The translations under genes and the position numbers were made by a program. Below are positions 50,008-58,790 of a stretch of 64,000 nt of DNA, piece by piece. A model generated the notes under the pieces. The model did not search any database. It saw only the letters and a list, made by a program, of their open reading frames with translations, and was not told the origin of the DNA. The stretch spans positions 900,011-964,010 of the forward strand of contig NZ_KB910516.1 in assembly GCF_000372825.1 (NCBI RefSeq), given 5' to 3'. This stretch comes from Methylobacterium sp. 77. Lineage in GTDB: Bacteria > Pseudomonadota > Alphaproteobacteria > Rhizobiales > Beijerinckiaceae. The first letter of the stretch is position 1; every line of letters starts with the position of its first letter.

Positions 50008-51399
50008 ATGAATTCTCCATTTCAGGGCGCAGTCCGTGCGGACAGCGCCGTGCGAGCGTCGCGCGACGGCGTCTATCGCGCCGTCTGGCGCTGGCATTTC
50101 TACGCCGGCCTGCTCTGCCTGCCGTTCCTCATCCTGCTCTCGGCGACCGGGGCGATCTACCTGTTCAAGGACGAGATCAACGCCACGCTCTTCGCCTACC
50201 GGACCGAGGTTGCGGCGCAGGCTCGCGCTCCCTTGAGCCCGAGCCGTCTCGTCTACAATGCCTCTGAGGCCGTTCCGGGCGGCGTGCCGATCTCCTTCAC
50301 CGACCCGGGCTCGGCGACCGCGTCCGCCCTCGTGACCCTGAGGGAGGGCACCTCCCGGACCGTCGTCTACCTGAACCCCTATAGCGGCGACGTGCTCGAC
50401 ACGGTGGCCACCGACAGCGACCCGATGATGGTAGTGAGACGCCTGCACAGCCTCAGCTATTTCGGCACGATTGCGAACGGGATCGTGGAGGTGGTCGCGG
50501 GGTTCGCCATCATCCTCGTCGTCACGGGCACCTATCTGTGGTGGCCGCGCGGGCAGGGGAACGGGCAGGGGGGCGGCGTCGTCACCATCCGGGCGAAGCC
50601 GGCCAGACGCGTCTGGTGGCGGGATCTCCACGCGGTGACGGGCCTCGTGGCGGGCGGCGGCCTGTTCTTCCTCGCTCTGACCGGGCTGCCCTGGTCGGTC
50701 TGGTGGGGCCAGCAGGTCCGCGCCCTGTCCAACGAGGCGGGTCTCGGCCAGCCCCGCGCCCTATGGGCCGCCAGGACCGTCTCCCTCGTGCCGATGAAGG
50801 ACCGTCTGACCAATCCCGGTTGGACCATGGAGGACGCCCCCATGCCGACCTCGCGGCCGGCGGAGGTGCCGGCGATCGGCCTCGACCGGGCAACCAACAT
50901 CTTCGCTGATCTCGGCATGCCGCGCGGCTACGAGGTCGCTCTGCCCGACGGTCCCAGCGGCGTCTACGCAGCCGCGATCTACCCCCGCGACGTGAACCGC
51001 CAGCGGCTGGTCTCCCTCGACCAGTATACGGGCGCGCCCCTGGTCGACGTGAAATTCGCCGATCTCGGCGGGGTCGGACAGGCGATCCAGTACGGAATCG
51101 GCCTGCACAAGGGCGAGTATGGGGGCCGCGTCAACCAGTTGGCCATGCTCGCCTTCTGCCTCGCTACCATCCTACTCAGCGTCACCGCCGGCGTCATGTG
51201 GTGGAAGCGGCGGCCGGCTGGTGGCCTCGGCATCCCGCCCTGGCCGCGAGACCGCAGGATCGCCGTTACGGTCACGGCGATCGTCCTCGGGCTCGGTGCG
51301 CTGTTCCCCCTCACCGGTCTCGCCATCCTCGCCATGATCGGGATCGATCTCGCTATCCAAGCGCTCCGACGAGGCGCGCGACGGCCGGCGGCGGCCTGA
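50008..51399 (+). CDS. PepSY-associated transmembrane protein (iron/copper-uptake type)
   Basis: A 463-residue inner-membrane protein with four main helices: near WHFYAGLLCLPFLILLSAT (about 33-52), the VEVVAGFAIILVVTGTYLWW region, TGLVAGGGLFFLALTGLPWS, and the C-terminal pair. Two periplasmic PepSY-like segments contain LHSLSYFG and LHKGEYGG. Conserved His in WHFYAG, RLHSL, DLHAVTG and GLHKG are typical and may bind heme or metal. Relatives (FoxB, PiuB-like) often sit beside TonB-dependent receptors and take part in reducing or releasing metal from chelates in the periplasm. Same strand as the flanking DUF2946-like genes. Confidence 0.88.
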   Translation: MNSPFQGAVRADSAVRASRDGVYRAVWRWHFYAGLLCLPFLILLSATGAIYLFKDEINATLFAYRTEVAAQARAPLSPSRLVYNASEAVPGGVPISFTDPGSATASALVTLREGTSRTVVYLNPYSGDVLDTVATDSDPMMVVRRLHSLSYFGTIANGIVEVVAGFAIILVVTGTYLWWPRGQGNGQGGGVVTIRAKPARRVWWRDLHAVTGLVAGGGLFFLALTGLPWSVWWGQQVRALSNEAGLGQPRALWAARTVSLVPMKDRLTNPGWTMEDAPMPTSRPAEVPAIGLDRATNIFADLGMPRGYEVALPDGPSGVYAAAIYPRDVNRQRLVSLDQYTGAPLVDVKFADLGGVGQAIQYGIGLHKGEYGGRVNQLAMLAFCLATILLSVTAGVMWWKRRPAGGLGIPPWPRDRRIAVTVTAIVLGLGALFPLTGLAILAMIGIDLAIQALRRGARRPAAA

Positions 51400-51425
51400 C
51401 GCCACCGAGCCTCAGAGCAGCCCCG

Positions 51426-51830
51426 GTGCCCGACCTCATCCGCCTCTTTCGCGCCAGCCGCCTCTGCCTCGGCAGCGGACTGATCCTGCTCGCCCTTTGG
51501 GCTCAGGCCATCGCGCCGTTGGCCGCCCTGCGGATGCCTGCGGATGCCGGGGCATCACAGGGATGGTCGACCGGCCCGCTCGGCCTCTCGGTGATCTGCG
51601 GGCATTCGGAGGACGCTCCCGCGCTCGACGAGCAGGCGCCCGCCTCGTCGGTCTGCAAGGCCTGCCCGCTCTGCGCCGTCGGGTTGTCGAGTCCGATCCT
51701 CCCGCAAGCGCCGTCACTGGCACGGCGTCAGGGATGGAACGCCCTCGCCTGGCCGATCCCACCGCCACTGGCCGCCAAACGCCCGCATCGCCGAACCGGC
51801 CAACCGCGAGCTCCGCCGCTCTCGTCCTGA
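51426..51830 (+). CDS. DUF2946-like small Cys protein 2
   Basis: A 134-residue protein with an N-terminal hydrophobic helix (LCLGSGLILLALWAQAIAPL), then LSVICGHSED and a Cys cluster VCKACPLC. It shares the ICxH...Cys-cluster layout of the 49596 product, so the PepSY gene is bracketed by two members of one family. The start is uncertain: GTG 51426 is the most plausible site, without a strong Shine-Dalgarno. The C-terminus is Pro/Arg-rich, like protein 1. It is followed by the TonB receptor 64 nt downstream. Confidence 0.65.
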   Translation: MPDLIRLFRASRLCLGSGLILLALWAQAIAPLAALRMPADAGASQGWSTGPLGLSVICGHSEDAPALDEQAPASSVCKACPLCAVGLSSPILPQAPSLARRQGWNALAWPIPPPLAAKRPHRRTGQPRAPPLSS

Positions 51831-51894
51831 TCCAGCACCGCGCCGTCGCCGACAGCGCATCGACCCCTGCCGCGATCCGGAACGAACCCCTGCG

Positions 51895-54201
51895 ATGTCC
51901 CTCCACACCCCCTCCAATATTACCCGCCGCGCCATCCTCGTCCTCGCCGCCCTGCCGCTCGCGAGCGCCGACGCCCGCGCGCAGGCGGCCGATGACGGCG
52001 TGACACTGCCGGAGCTCTCCGTCGTCGGGGAACCCGGGCGCAGCGGCTTCGGCGTCGCCTCGCCCCAGGGCTCCGCTCCCAGCGTCATCGAGCAGCCGGT
52101 CGGTCAGGTCGTGACGCAGATCGGCCGCGACGGCACGGTCGGCGACCGCCCCGCCACCACGATCGGCTCGGTCCTCCTCAACAGTCCGGGCGTCACCGTG
52201 CGCCAGGGCAACGGCGCGCGCGACGTCGTCATCTCGATCCGCGGTAACAACGCCCGCTCCACCGGCGTCACCAAGAACATGGTCGTGCTGGAGGACGGGT
52301 TCATCCTGACGCAGCCGGACGGCGCCTCCCGGTTCGATCTCGTCGATCCGCGCGCCTATTCCCGCATCGACGTGTTTCGCGGGCCGCAATCGGCCCTGTT
52401 CGGCAATTACGCCACCGGCGGCGCCCTAGCGTTCCGGACCCGGACCGGCCGCGAGATCGACGGCTACGAGATCGGCACCGATGCCGGCAGCTTCGGCTAT
52501 CTCAGCAACTCCTTCACCGTGGGCGGCGTCAGCGGTCCGGTGGAGATCAGCCTGTATGTCAGCGACGCGCGCGGCAACGGCTACCAGGAAGATTCCTCCT
52601 ACGACACCCAGACCATCAACCTGCTGGCGAGTTACACCCCGACCCCCGACAACCGCTTCACCCTGAAGGTGATCAACAATCAGGTGAACGCGGACCTTCC
52701 CGCACGCTCTTCCCTCGACCAGTTCGGCATCAATCCCTACCAGCGCGGCTGCGCAGCAGCGGCCACCGCGGCACCCGGCTGCACCCTGACGAACCTGCGC
52801 ATCAACGGCGCATACGGCGCCACCGTGCCGGTGACGGCGGATGAGGGCGGATTCGGCCGCAAGGACCGCCGCACCATCGTGGCGGCGCGCTGGGAGCACG
52901 ACATCGACGCGCAGACTACGTGGCGGACGCAGCTCGGCTTCGACGAGCGCAATTTCAACCAGCCTTTCTACACGACCTCGTCGCGCGGCTCTTATCCGTC
53001 CTGGAACTTCCTCACCGATCTGACCCGGCGCGGCGATCTTTTCGGTCTGCCGGCGGTCGGCTACGTGGCGCTCGCCTACAACACCATCGACAACCACATC
53101 ACCACCTACAACCGCGCCCCCTATGGCGGGCCGACCCTCGGTGCACTGATCGGCGACCAGGAGGCGGTCCAATCGAATCTCGGCGGCCGAGCCCGGACGG
53201 AGGTCGCGCTCTCCGACCGGTGGACCGGTGTCCTCGGCATCAGCGCCGAGAACACCACCATCACCGGGCGCAACGTCGCCTACGCCTATTCGGCGTCGGG
53301 GCGGACGACGACGGTGGCCACCACCGACCGCAGCTTCCTCAACGTCGCCCCGGAACTCGCCCTGGTCTACCGGCCGAACGCCGCCTGGGCGTTCCGGGGT
53401 CGTGCCGCCACCGGCTACACCACGCCGGCGGCGAGCAACCTGTTCATCACCACCGCCGGCCTGCCGGGCAACAACACCCAGCTCCAGACCCAGGAGAATC
53501 TCGGCTTCGACCTCGGCGCCGACTGGACGCCGACCGAGACCCTGCGCCTCAGCCTCACCGGATTCTACGAGTTCTTCCGCAACGAACTCGTTTCGCAATC
53601 CCCCGGCGCCGGGCTCCTGAGCTACACGTTCAACGCCCCGGCCTCGGAGCATCGCGGCATCGAGTTCGCGGCCGACTGGGCCTTCTCGCACGGATGGCGG
53701 GCGGTGGCCGCCTACACGTTCGACGACCAGATCTACACGAAATACACCGAGCAGCTCAGCGCCGGAACCTTCACCGACCGGTTCGACCGTGCCGGCAACG
53801 CCATTCCCGGCGTGCCCGCCCACCAGCTCCTCGCCCGCATCGGCTACGACCAGCCGACAGGGCCGCTCGCCGGCCTCGGCGCCTACGTGGAGGCCGTCGT
53901 TCAGGACGGGTTCTTCATCGACAACGCCAACCAGCTCAAGGCGCCGGGCTACACCGTCGTCAATGCCAACGTGCATTACGCGGCCGATCTCGCCGGCGGC
54001 TACGCCAAACGCATCAGCCTCTATGCGGAGGTCCGCAACGTCTTCGACGAGACCTACGTCTCCTCGGCCCAGAACATCGCGAATTCGCTCAACGCCACGA
54101 GCGGTTTGCAGAATGGCGCGGCCATCCTCGCCGCGACCACGGGGTCGGTCTTCGCCGGGGCACCGCGCAACGTGGTGGCCGGGATGAAGCTGTCCTTCTG
54201 A
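51895..54201 (+). CDS. TonB-dependent outer-membrane receptor
   Basis: A 768-residue receptor. Signal peptide (about residues 1-32, ending DARAQA), a TonB-box-like start (VTLPELSVVG), then the plug domain with SPGVTVRQGNGARDVVISIR and IDVFRGPQSALFGNYATGG, and a 22-strand barrel ending in the C-terminal Phe (MKLSF). The FRGPQ and plug motifs match metal-chelate receptors. The ligand (ferric siderophore, copper chelate or a lanthanide chelate) cannot be decided from sequence. The preceding DUF2946-PepSY-DUF2946 genes on the same strand suggest a copper or iron chelate. A 10-bp hairpin follows the stop. Confidence 0.92.
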   Translation: MSLHTPSNITRRAILVLAALPLASADARAQAADDGVTLPELSVVGEPGRSGFGVASPQGSAPSVIEQPVGQVVTQIGRDGTVGDRPATTIGSVLLNSPGVTVRQGNGARDVVISIRGNNARSTGVTKNMVVLEDGFILTQPDGASRFDLVDPRAYSRIDVFRGPQSALFGNYATGGALAFRTRTGREIDGYEIGTDAGSFGYLSNSFTVGGVSGPVEISLYVSDARGNGYQEDSSYDTQTINLLASYTPTPDNRFTLKVINNQVNADLPARSSLDQFGINPYQRGCAAAATAAPGCTLTNLRINGAYGATVPVTADEGGFGRKDRRTIVAARWEHDIDAQTTWRTQLGFDERNFNQPFYTTSSRGSYPSWNFLTDLTRRGDLFGLPAVGYVALAYNTIDNHITTYNRAPYGGPTLGALIGDQEAVQSNLGGRARTEVALSDRWTGVLGISAENTTITGRNVAYAYSASGRTTTVATTDRSFLNVAPELALVYRPNAAWAFRGRAATGYTTPAASNLFITTAGLPGNNTQLQTQENLGFDLGADWTPTETLRLSLTGFYEFFRNELVSQSPGAGLLSYTFNAPASEHRGIEFAADWAFSHGWRAVAAYTFDDQIYTKYTEQLSAGTFTDRFDRAGNAIPGVPAHQLLARIGYDQPTGPLAGLGAYVEAVVQDGFFIDNANQLKAPGYTVVNANVHYAADLAGGYAKRISLYAEVRNVFDETYVSSAQNIANSLNATSGLQNGAAILAATTGSVFAGAPRNVVAGMKLSF

Positions 54202-54209
54202 ACGGTCTT

Positions 54210-54244
54210 TCCGATGGGCAGGTGGACGTGCCCGGCCCATCGGA
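54210..54244 (+). terminator. Hairpin after the TonB receptor gene
   Basis: TCCGATGGGC (54210-54219) pairs perfectly with GCCCATCGGA (54235-54244) around a 15-nt loop, starting 8 nt after the receptor stop. The following bases (GCTTCC) are not a T-run, so it is a terminator-like hairpin of moderate certainty. Confidence 0.55.
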
Positions 54245-54472
54245 GCTTCCATCGGGGAAAGGCAAGCTCGATCATGCCCCGGAACCGTAAAACGGCTCCG
54301 CTCAGGGTCGATCCCGTGACCGGACCGGTTACCTTACGATCACATCTCGCGCGAAACCGACACCAGGCACCTCGACATCTCCGCAAGGTTGTAGCCTTCA
54401 TCTCGGGAACAGCTTAGGTCGGGCGGCAAAGTCGGCGGTATTCGTGAAGCTGCCGTGACGAGGGAGTTTCGG

Positions 54473-55270
54473 ATGACCAGACGCGGCTACAAGGCGGCCT
54501 CGATCGCTGCCGGCCTCGGTGCCCTGGCCTGCTTAGGCAGCACGGCGCAGGCGGCCCAATGCGGCAACACGGCCAGCGGTTTCGAGACGTGGAAGACCCA
54601 GTTCTCGGAAGAGGCGAGGGGACGCGCCAGCGCCGCGAGCCTGGCCGCGCTGATGGAGACCTCCTATTCCGCGGCGACCATCTCGGCCGACCGGGGCCAG
54701 AAGAGCTTCCGCCTGACGCTCGACCAATTCCTGGCCAAGCGCGGCGGCCCGACCATCGTCGCCCGCGGACGCAAGCTGAAACAGACCAACGCGGCGTTGT
54801 TCGAGTCGATCGAGCAGCGTTACGGCGTGCCGTCCGGCCCTCTCCTGGCGATCTGGGGCATGGAGACGGGCTTCGGCGCGGTTCGCGGCAACATCAACAC
54901 GTTGTCCGCCGTGGCGACGCTCGCTTATGATTGCCGCCGCTCGGCCTTCTTCACCGATCAGCTCTATGCGGCGCTCACCCTCGTCGATCGCGGCATCCTC
55001 AACGCCTCGACCCGCGGCGCGGCGCATGGTGAGGTCGGCCACACCCAGTTCCTGCCCAAGAACGTGCTGACCTACAGCACCGGCGGGAGCCTCGACAGCG
55101 CCCCCAACGCGCTGAACGCCACCGCGAACTTCCTCAAGGGCCATGGCTGGAGAGCCGGGGCGGGCTACCAGCCGGGCGAGCCGAACTTCGCGGCGATCCA
55201 GGGATGGAACGCGGCCACGGTCTACCAGAAGGCGATCGCGCAGCTCGGCCGCCAGATCGACGGCAACTGA
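54473..55270 (+). CDS. Lytic murein transglycosylase, MltB/SLT family
   Basis: A 265-residue periplasmic enzyme that cleaves peptidoglycan to 1,6-anhydromuropeptides. Signal peptide MTRRGYKAASIAAGLGALAC ends near AQA. The catalytic Glu is at about residue 131 in AIWGMETGFG; the supporting motifs GEVGHTQFLPKNVL and NALNATANFLKGHGW are typical of the MltB type. ATG 54473 has AGGGAG at 54461-54466, preferred over GTG 54455. No peptidoglycan-binding domain follows. Stands alone. Confidence 0.92.
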   Translation: MTRRGYKAASIAAGLGALACLGSTAQAAQCGNTASGFETWKTQFSEEARGRASAASLAALMETSYSAATISADRGQKSFRLTLDQFLAKRGGPTIVARGRKLKQTNAALFESIEQRYGVPSGPLLAIWGMETGFGAVRGNINTLSAVATLAYDCRRSAFFTDQLYAALTLVDRGILNASTRGAAHGEVGHTQFLPKNVLTYSTGGSLDSAPNALNATANFLKGHGWRAGAGYQPGEPNFAAIQGWNAATVYQKAIAQLGRQIDGN

Positions 55271-55366
55271 TCCTTCGAAGGCCCGCCCAAGCATGTGGCG
55301 GGGATCGGGCCTTCGTTCGGGCTGGATGACGGGTCGATCGCGGCCGCAAGGGTAAGATCGGCCACG

Positions 55367-55410
55367 GTCGACTTGAGCAGGTTTGACCTGAGCAGGGTTG
55401 ACCTGGGCAG
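55367..55410. repeat. Three imperfect tandem repeats of about 15 bp
   Basis: GTCGACTTGAGCAG (55367-55380), GTTTGACCTGAGCAG (55381-55395) and GGTTGACCTGGGCAG (55396-55410) are adjacent and differ by a few bases. They lie in the 215-bp gap between the transglycosylase and the DUF4126 gene. Read in one frame they give VDLSRFDLSRVDLG, but no supported gene includes it. Confidence 0.7.
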
Positions 55411-55485
55411 CAACAGATCGACTGTCTCCGTATCGGCGATCCGGCGCATCGACATCGATGCCGTCATCGCAGCCGGAGGATTTCC

Positions 55486-55947
55486 ATGACCGGGCTTGTT
55501 CTCGCGGGATCGATCGGCATCGTGGCGGGTCTTCGGACCATGACGGCACCGGCCGCCATTGCCTGGGCCGCGCATCTCGGTTGGCTCTCTCTCGACGGGA
55601 GCTGGCTCGCCTTCCTCGGCTATCGCTATACACCCATGATCCTCACCGTCCTCGCGCTCGCCGAGTTCGTGGCGGACCAGCTTCCCGGCACGCCGAGCCG
55701 CACGGTGCCGATGCAATTCGCCGCGCGCATCGTCAGCGGCACGCTCTGCGGCGGCGCCATCGGCATCGCTTCGGGGCATCCTATTGCCGGAAGCCTCGCG
55801 GGAGCGGCGGGTGCCGTCATCGGTACGCTGGGTGGCGCCGCGGCGAGGGCGCGGATCGCTGCGTCCTTCGGCTCGGACCGGCCTGCGGCGATCGTCGAGG
55901 ATGCCACCGCCATCATGGCGGCGACGCTCATCGCGAGCGCGCTTTAG
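55486..55947 (+). CDS. DUF4126 family membrane protein
   Basis: A 153-residue protein with about four hydrophobic helices. GIVAGLRTMTAPAAIAWAA at the N-terminus, the LAEFVADQLPGTPSRT loop and the Gly/Ala-rich GSLAGAAGAVIGTLGG helix match DUF4126, a family of small bacterial membrane proteins without known function. The AEFVADQLP and R residues in the loop are the most conserved. AGGA lies about 9 nt before ATG 55486. No operon partner. Confidence 0.82.
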   Translation: MTGLVLAGSIGIVAGLRTMTAPAAIAWAAHLGWLSLDGSWLAFLGYRYTPMILTVLALAEFVADQLPGTPSRTVPMQFAARIVSGTLCGGAIGIASGHPIAGSLAGAAGAVIGTLGGAAARARIAASFGSDRPAAIVEDATAIMAATLIASAL

Positions 55948-56382
55948 CGGTCGGCGACATCGGTTCTCCAGCCCGGTGCCGAGGCCTGTCTACCGCTGTC
56001 ATCCCGCAGAGCAGCATCGCGTCGCATTCCCTGCCCGTGCAGGGCGATAGAATTGTCGAGCTCACGGACCGGAAATGCGATTGGTGCGTTGCAGTTCATC
56101 GTCACGCCCGGAAAACCGGGACGCTCCGCCTTCAGGCGCGTCCATGCAGGGTCGAACGAGACGGGGACGATGACGTTGCGGACATCCCGAAAGCCCGGAC
56201 ATGGCCCAGCCTTGGATCTCGACCGGGGCCGGGCACGGGACATCATGGCCGGGGCGCCGGGCGTGAGGACGGACGTCCTGCACATGAGCGATCGAACGAG
56301 AGGGATACCCGGTGTCCCGAACGACAGATGACGTGAGAACATATCCCAGTCGTTGGGTTGAAATGATGCCGGAGTTTCGTTG
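55948..56382. other. Intergenic region before the response regulator
   Basis: About 435 bp with no supported gene. Frames inside it are rich in Arg, Gly and Pro with no family-like segment. A short hairpin CCCGG-AAAA-CCGGG occurs at about 56107-56119. Promoter elements for the response regulator are expected near 56330-56370. Confidence 0.5.
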
Positions 56383-56763
56383 ATGGCCAAGATCCTGCTG
56401 GTGGAAGATCACGAAGAGATCTGGGACTTTCTCTCCCGCCGTCTCAAACGTCGCGGCTACGACGTCATCATGGCGCATGACGGCGAGGCCGGCGTGCAGC
56501 AGGCACGCGCCGGACGCCCGGACGTGATCCTCCTCGACATGAACCTGCCGGTCCTCGACGGCTGGTCGGCCGCCCGCGCGCTGAAATCCAGCGGCGATAC
56601 GAGGAGCATCCCCATCATCGCGCTCACAGCCCATGCCATGCTGGGCGACCGCGACAAGGCGATCCAGGCAGGATGCGACGACTATCACCCGAAGCCCATC
56701 GACTTCTCCAAGCTCCTCACACAGATCGGCGCGGCACTCGGCACTGCTGCATCTCCGGACTGA
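56383..56763 (+). CDS. Single-domain response regulator (DivK/CheY-like)
   Basis: A 126-residue stand-alone receiver domain. Phospho-acceptor Asp at about residue 52 in ILLDMNLPVLDGW; acidic pocket in LVEDHEE; Thr/Ser switch in IIALTAHAML; Lys in HPKPIDFSKL. ATG 56383 has GGAG 8 nt upstream, and the frame's TTG at 56380 is not needed. No output domain, so it acts by protein contact or phosphotransfer. A hybrid histidine kinase is encoded 3.5 kb downstream on the same strand and is a possible partner (inference). Confidence 0.93.
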   Translation: MAKILLVEDHEEIWDFLSRRLKRRGYDVIMAHDGEAGVQQARAGRPDVILLDMNLPVLDGWSAARALKSSGDTRSIPIIALTAHAMLGDRDKAIQAGCDDYHPKPIDFSKLLTQIGAALGTAASPD

Positions 56764-56843
56764 CCTCCCGGCACCGTTCGGTAATACGGGCTTCGTCGCG
56801 ACGGGGCCTCCGGTGACACGCGTCGAGACGAGACCCCATCCCC

Positions 56844-56891
56844 ATGAGTGACGGTCGGCATGAGCGACTTTAGGCATGAGTGACGATCCCA
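56844..56891 (+). repeat. Three tandem 16-nt repeats, each starting ATGAGYGAC, around the AI-2E-family start codon
   Basis: ATGAGTGACGGTCGGC (56844), ATGAGCGACTTTAGGC (56860) and ATGAGTGACGATCCCA (56876) follow each other at exactly 16-nt spacing. The third ATG opens the long gene. The first two are in other frames and give tiny reading frames: MSDGRHERL* (56844-56873) and MSDFRHE* (56860-56883), the second stopping just past the true start. Confidence 0.85.
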
Positions 56892-58786
56892 TCACCGCGC
56901 GCCTGCTGCGGCAGGCGATGCCGGTGTTCACGATCCTGGCCTCGTGCCTCATGGTCGTCACCATCGCGTCGATGCTCTATTTCGGGCGCGACATCATCGT
57001 CCCGGTCGTCCTGGCGATCCTTCTGAGCTTCGTCCTGGTTCCGGCAGTGCGCCTCCTGAGGCGGGCCTTCGTTCCGCGTGCCGCGGCGGCGCCCCTCGTG
57101 GTGGTCGCGGCCTTCGCTGCCATGATCGGCGTCGGGCTGCTCATCACTACCGAAGCGGGGCAACTCGCCGCCGATCTGCCGCGCTACCAGATCACCATCC
57201 GGGAGAAGATCGCCTCGGTGAAGGAGGCGACGTCGGGGAGCGGGACGCTGTCGCGCATCGTCGAGATGGTGCAGGATCTCGGCGAGGAATTGCAGCCGGC
57301 GCCCCCGAACGACGATGAACGTCCGGGCAGGGCAGGAAGCCACGCCAATCCGCTCCACGTCGTCGTCACGACACCGCAGGCCGCACTCACAACGACGCTC
57401 GGCACTCTCGTCGGGCCGATCCTGCACCCGCTCGCCACCGCCGGCCTGATCCTGCTGTTCACGATCTTCATCCTGATCCAGCGCGAGGATTTACGGAACC
57501 GCGCCATCCGGCTCGCGGGTTCGGGCGACCTGCGCCGCACCACGGCCGCCATCGACGATGCCACGAACCGGCTCAGCCGGTTCTTCCTCGCCCAACTCGC
57601 CCTCAACATCGCCTTCGGCGCGGTCATCGGCACCGGTCTCTGGTTCATCGGCGTGCCGAGCCCGATCCTGTTCGGCGTCCTTGCGGCGATCCTGCGCTTC
57701 GTCCCCTATATCGGTGGCGCCATCAGCGCCCTGCTGCCCCTCATCCTGGCGGCGGCCGTGGACCCGGGCTGGTCGATGGTTATCGCCACCGCGCTCCTGT
57801 TCCTCATCGTCGAGCCCATCGCCGGCCACGTGGTCGAACCGCTGCTCTACGGCCATTCCACCGGCCTCTCGCCCCTCGCCGTCATCCTGTCGGCCACCGT
57901 GTGGACCTTCCTATGGGGACCCATCGGCCTCGTCCTCGCGACGCCGATCACGGTCTGCCTCGTCGTCCTCGGCCGCCATGTCGACCGGCTCTGGTTCCTC
58001 GACGTCATCCTCGGCGACCAACCCGCCCTGGCGCCCCCCGAGATCTTCTATCAGCGCATGCTCGCCGGCGACCCCGCCGAGGCGATCGAGCAGGGCCGGC
58101 AGGTGCTGAAGGCCCGGGCGCTGGTGACTTATTACGACGAGGTCGTGCTCGCCGGCCTTCGCCTGGCGCAGGACGACCTCGCCCGAGGTGCCCTCGACCG
58201 GGCGCGCCAAGGCGAAGTCGGAGCGGCGATCCGCACCGTGGTCGACAGGCTCAAGCTCGCGCCGATCAAGCGGTCGGGCTCCGCCGGCAGCGCCGAGGCG
58301 GAGGCGGCCATCGCCGCGGCCGGGCCGGATCGCAGCAGCGCCGGCATCGTGCTGGCCCACGACGAACTCGCCGCGAACTGGCGCGGACGCTCCCCGATCC
58401 TCTGCGTGTCGAGCCGCGGTCCGTTCGACGAGGCGGCGACGCTGATGTTGAGCCAGATCCTCGGGCGGCACGGCCTCGCCGCGCAGATGACCTCACTCGC
58501 CGACCTGCGCGCCGACACACGCCCGGAGCGCGCGGACGAGATCGCGATGATCTGCTTCTCCTATCTCGAGCCGGTCAGCCTCTCGCAGATCCGCCTCACC
58601 GTCCGTCAGGCACGCAAGGAATTGCCCGGCGTGAAGGTGCTCGTCGGGTTCTGGCGCGAGCGCGATCCCTCGACCATCGACCGCCTGCGCCGGACCACCT
58701 CCGCCGACGTGCTGGTGACCTCGCTCAACGACGCCCTCGACGCGGCCCTGCGCTTTGCCGCGCCGGCGCGGGCCGGACGCGACTAG
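56876..58786 (+). CDS. AI-2E (PerM/TqsA) family membrane protein with long C-terminal cytoplasmic domain
   Basis: A 636-residue protein. The N-terminal part (to about residue 365) is a typical AI-2E family transporter core: paired helices near VLAILLSFVLVPAVRLLRR, the central ILFTIFILIQREDLRNR and GAISALLPLILAAAVDPGWS region and LSPLAVILSATVWTFLWGP. The remaining 270 residues are unusual: helical AEAIEQGRQVLKARALVTYY, then an alpha/beta segment (MICFSYLEPVSLSQIRLTVR ... GVKVLVGFW) resembling a B12-binding/Rossmann-like fold. Transport of AI-2 is shown only for some members. ATG 56876 lies in a 16-nt tandem repeat. Co-directional with the pentapeptide gene, 4 nt away. Confidence 0.85.
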   Translation: MSDDPITARLLRQAMPVFTILASCLMVVTIASMLYFGRDIIVPVVLAILLSFVLVPAVRLLRRAFVPRAAAAPLVVVAAFAAMIGVGLLITTEAGQLAADLPRYQITIREKIASVKEATSGSGTLSRIVEMVQDLGEELQPAPPNDDERPGRAGSHANPLHVVVTTPQAALTTTLGTLVGPILHPLATAGLILLFTIFILIQREDLRNRAIRLAGSGDLRRTTAAIDDATNRLSRFFLAQLALNIAFGAVIGTGLWFIGVPSPILFGVLAAILRFVPYIGGAISALLPLILAAAVDPGWSMVIATALLFLIVEPIAGHVVEPLLYGHSTGLSPLAVILSATVWTFLWGPIGLVLATPITVCLVVLGRHVDRLWFLDVILGDQPALAPPEIFYQRMLAGDPAEAIEQGRQVLKARALVTYYDEVVLAGLRLAQDDLARGALDRARQGEVGAAIRTVVDRLKLAPIKRSGSAGSAEAEAAIAAAGPDRSSAGIVLAHDELAANWRGRSPILCVSSRGPFDEAATLMLSQILGRHGLAAQMTSLADLRADTRPERADEIAMICFSYLEPVSLSQIRLTVRQARKELPGVKVLVGFWRERDPSTIDRLRRTTSADVLVTSLNDALDAALRFAAPARAGRD

Positions 58787-58790
58787 TCCC

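Noticed and set aside
51895..54201. Assigning the TonB receptor to siderophores or to lanthanide uptake (as for lut genes in Methylobacterium)
   Set aside because: No siderophore synthesis, no lut-type neighbours and no ligand-specific motif; the DUF2946/PepSY context favours a metal chelate but not which one.
55295..55489. Small frame containing VDLSRFDLSRVDLG, reminiscent of pentapeptide repeats
   Set aside because: Only three units, produced by a 15-bp DNA repeat; no ribosome site and no family-like flanks.
56053..56331. 92-codon plus-strand frame before the response regulator
   Set aside because: Arg/Gly-rich with no protein-like segment or ribosome site; better read as non-coding.
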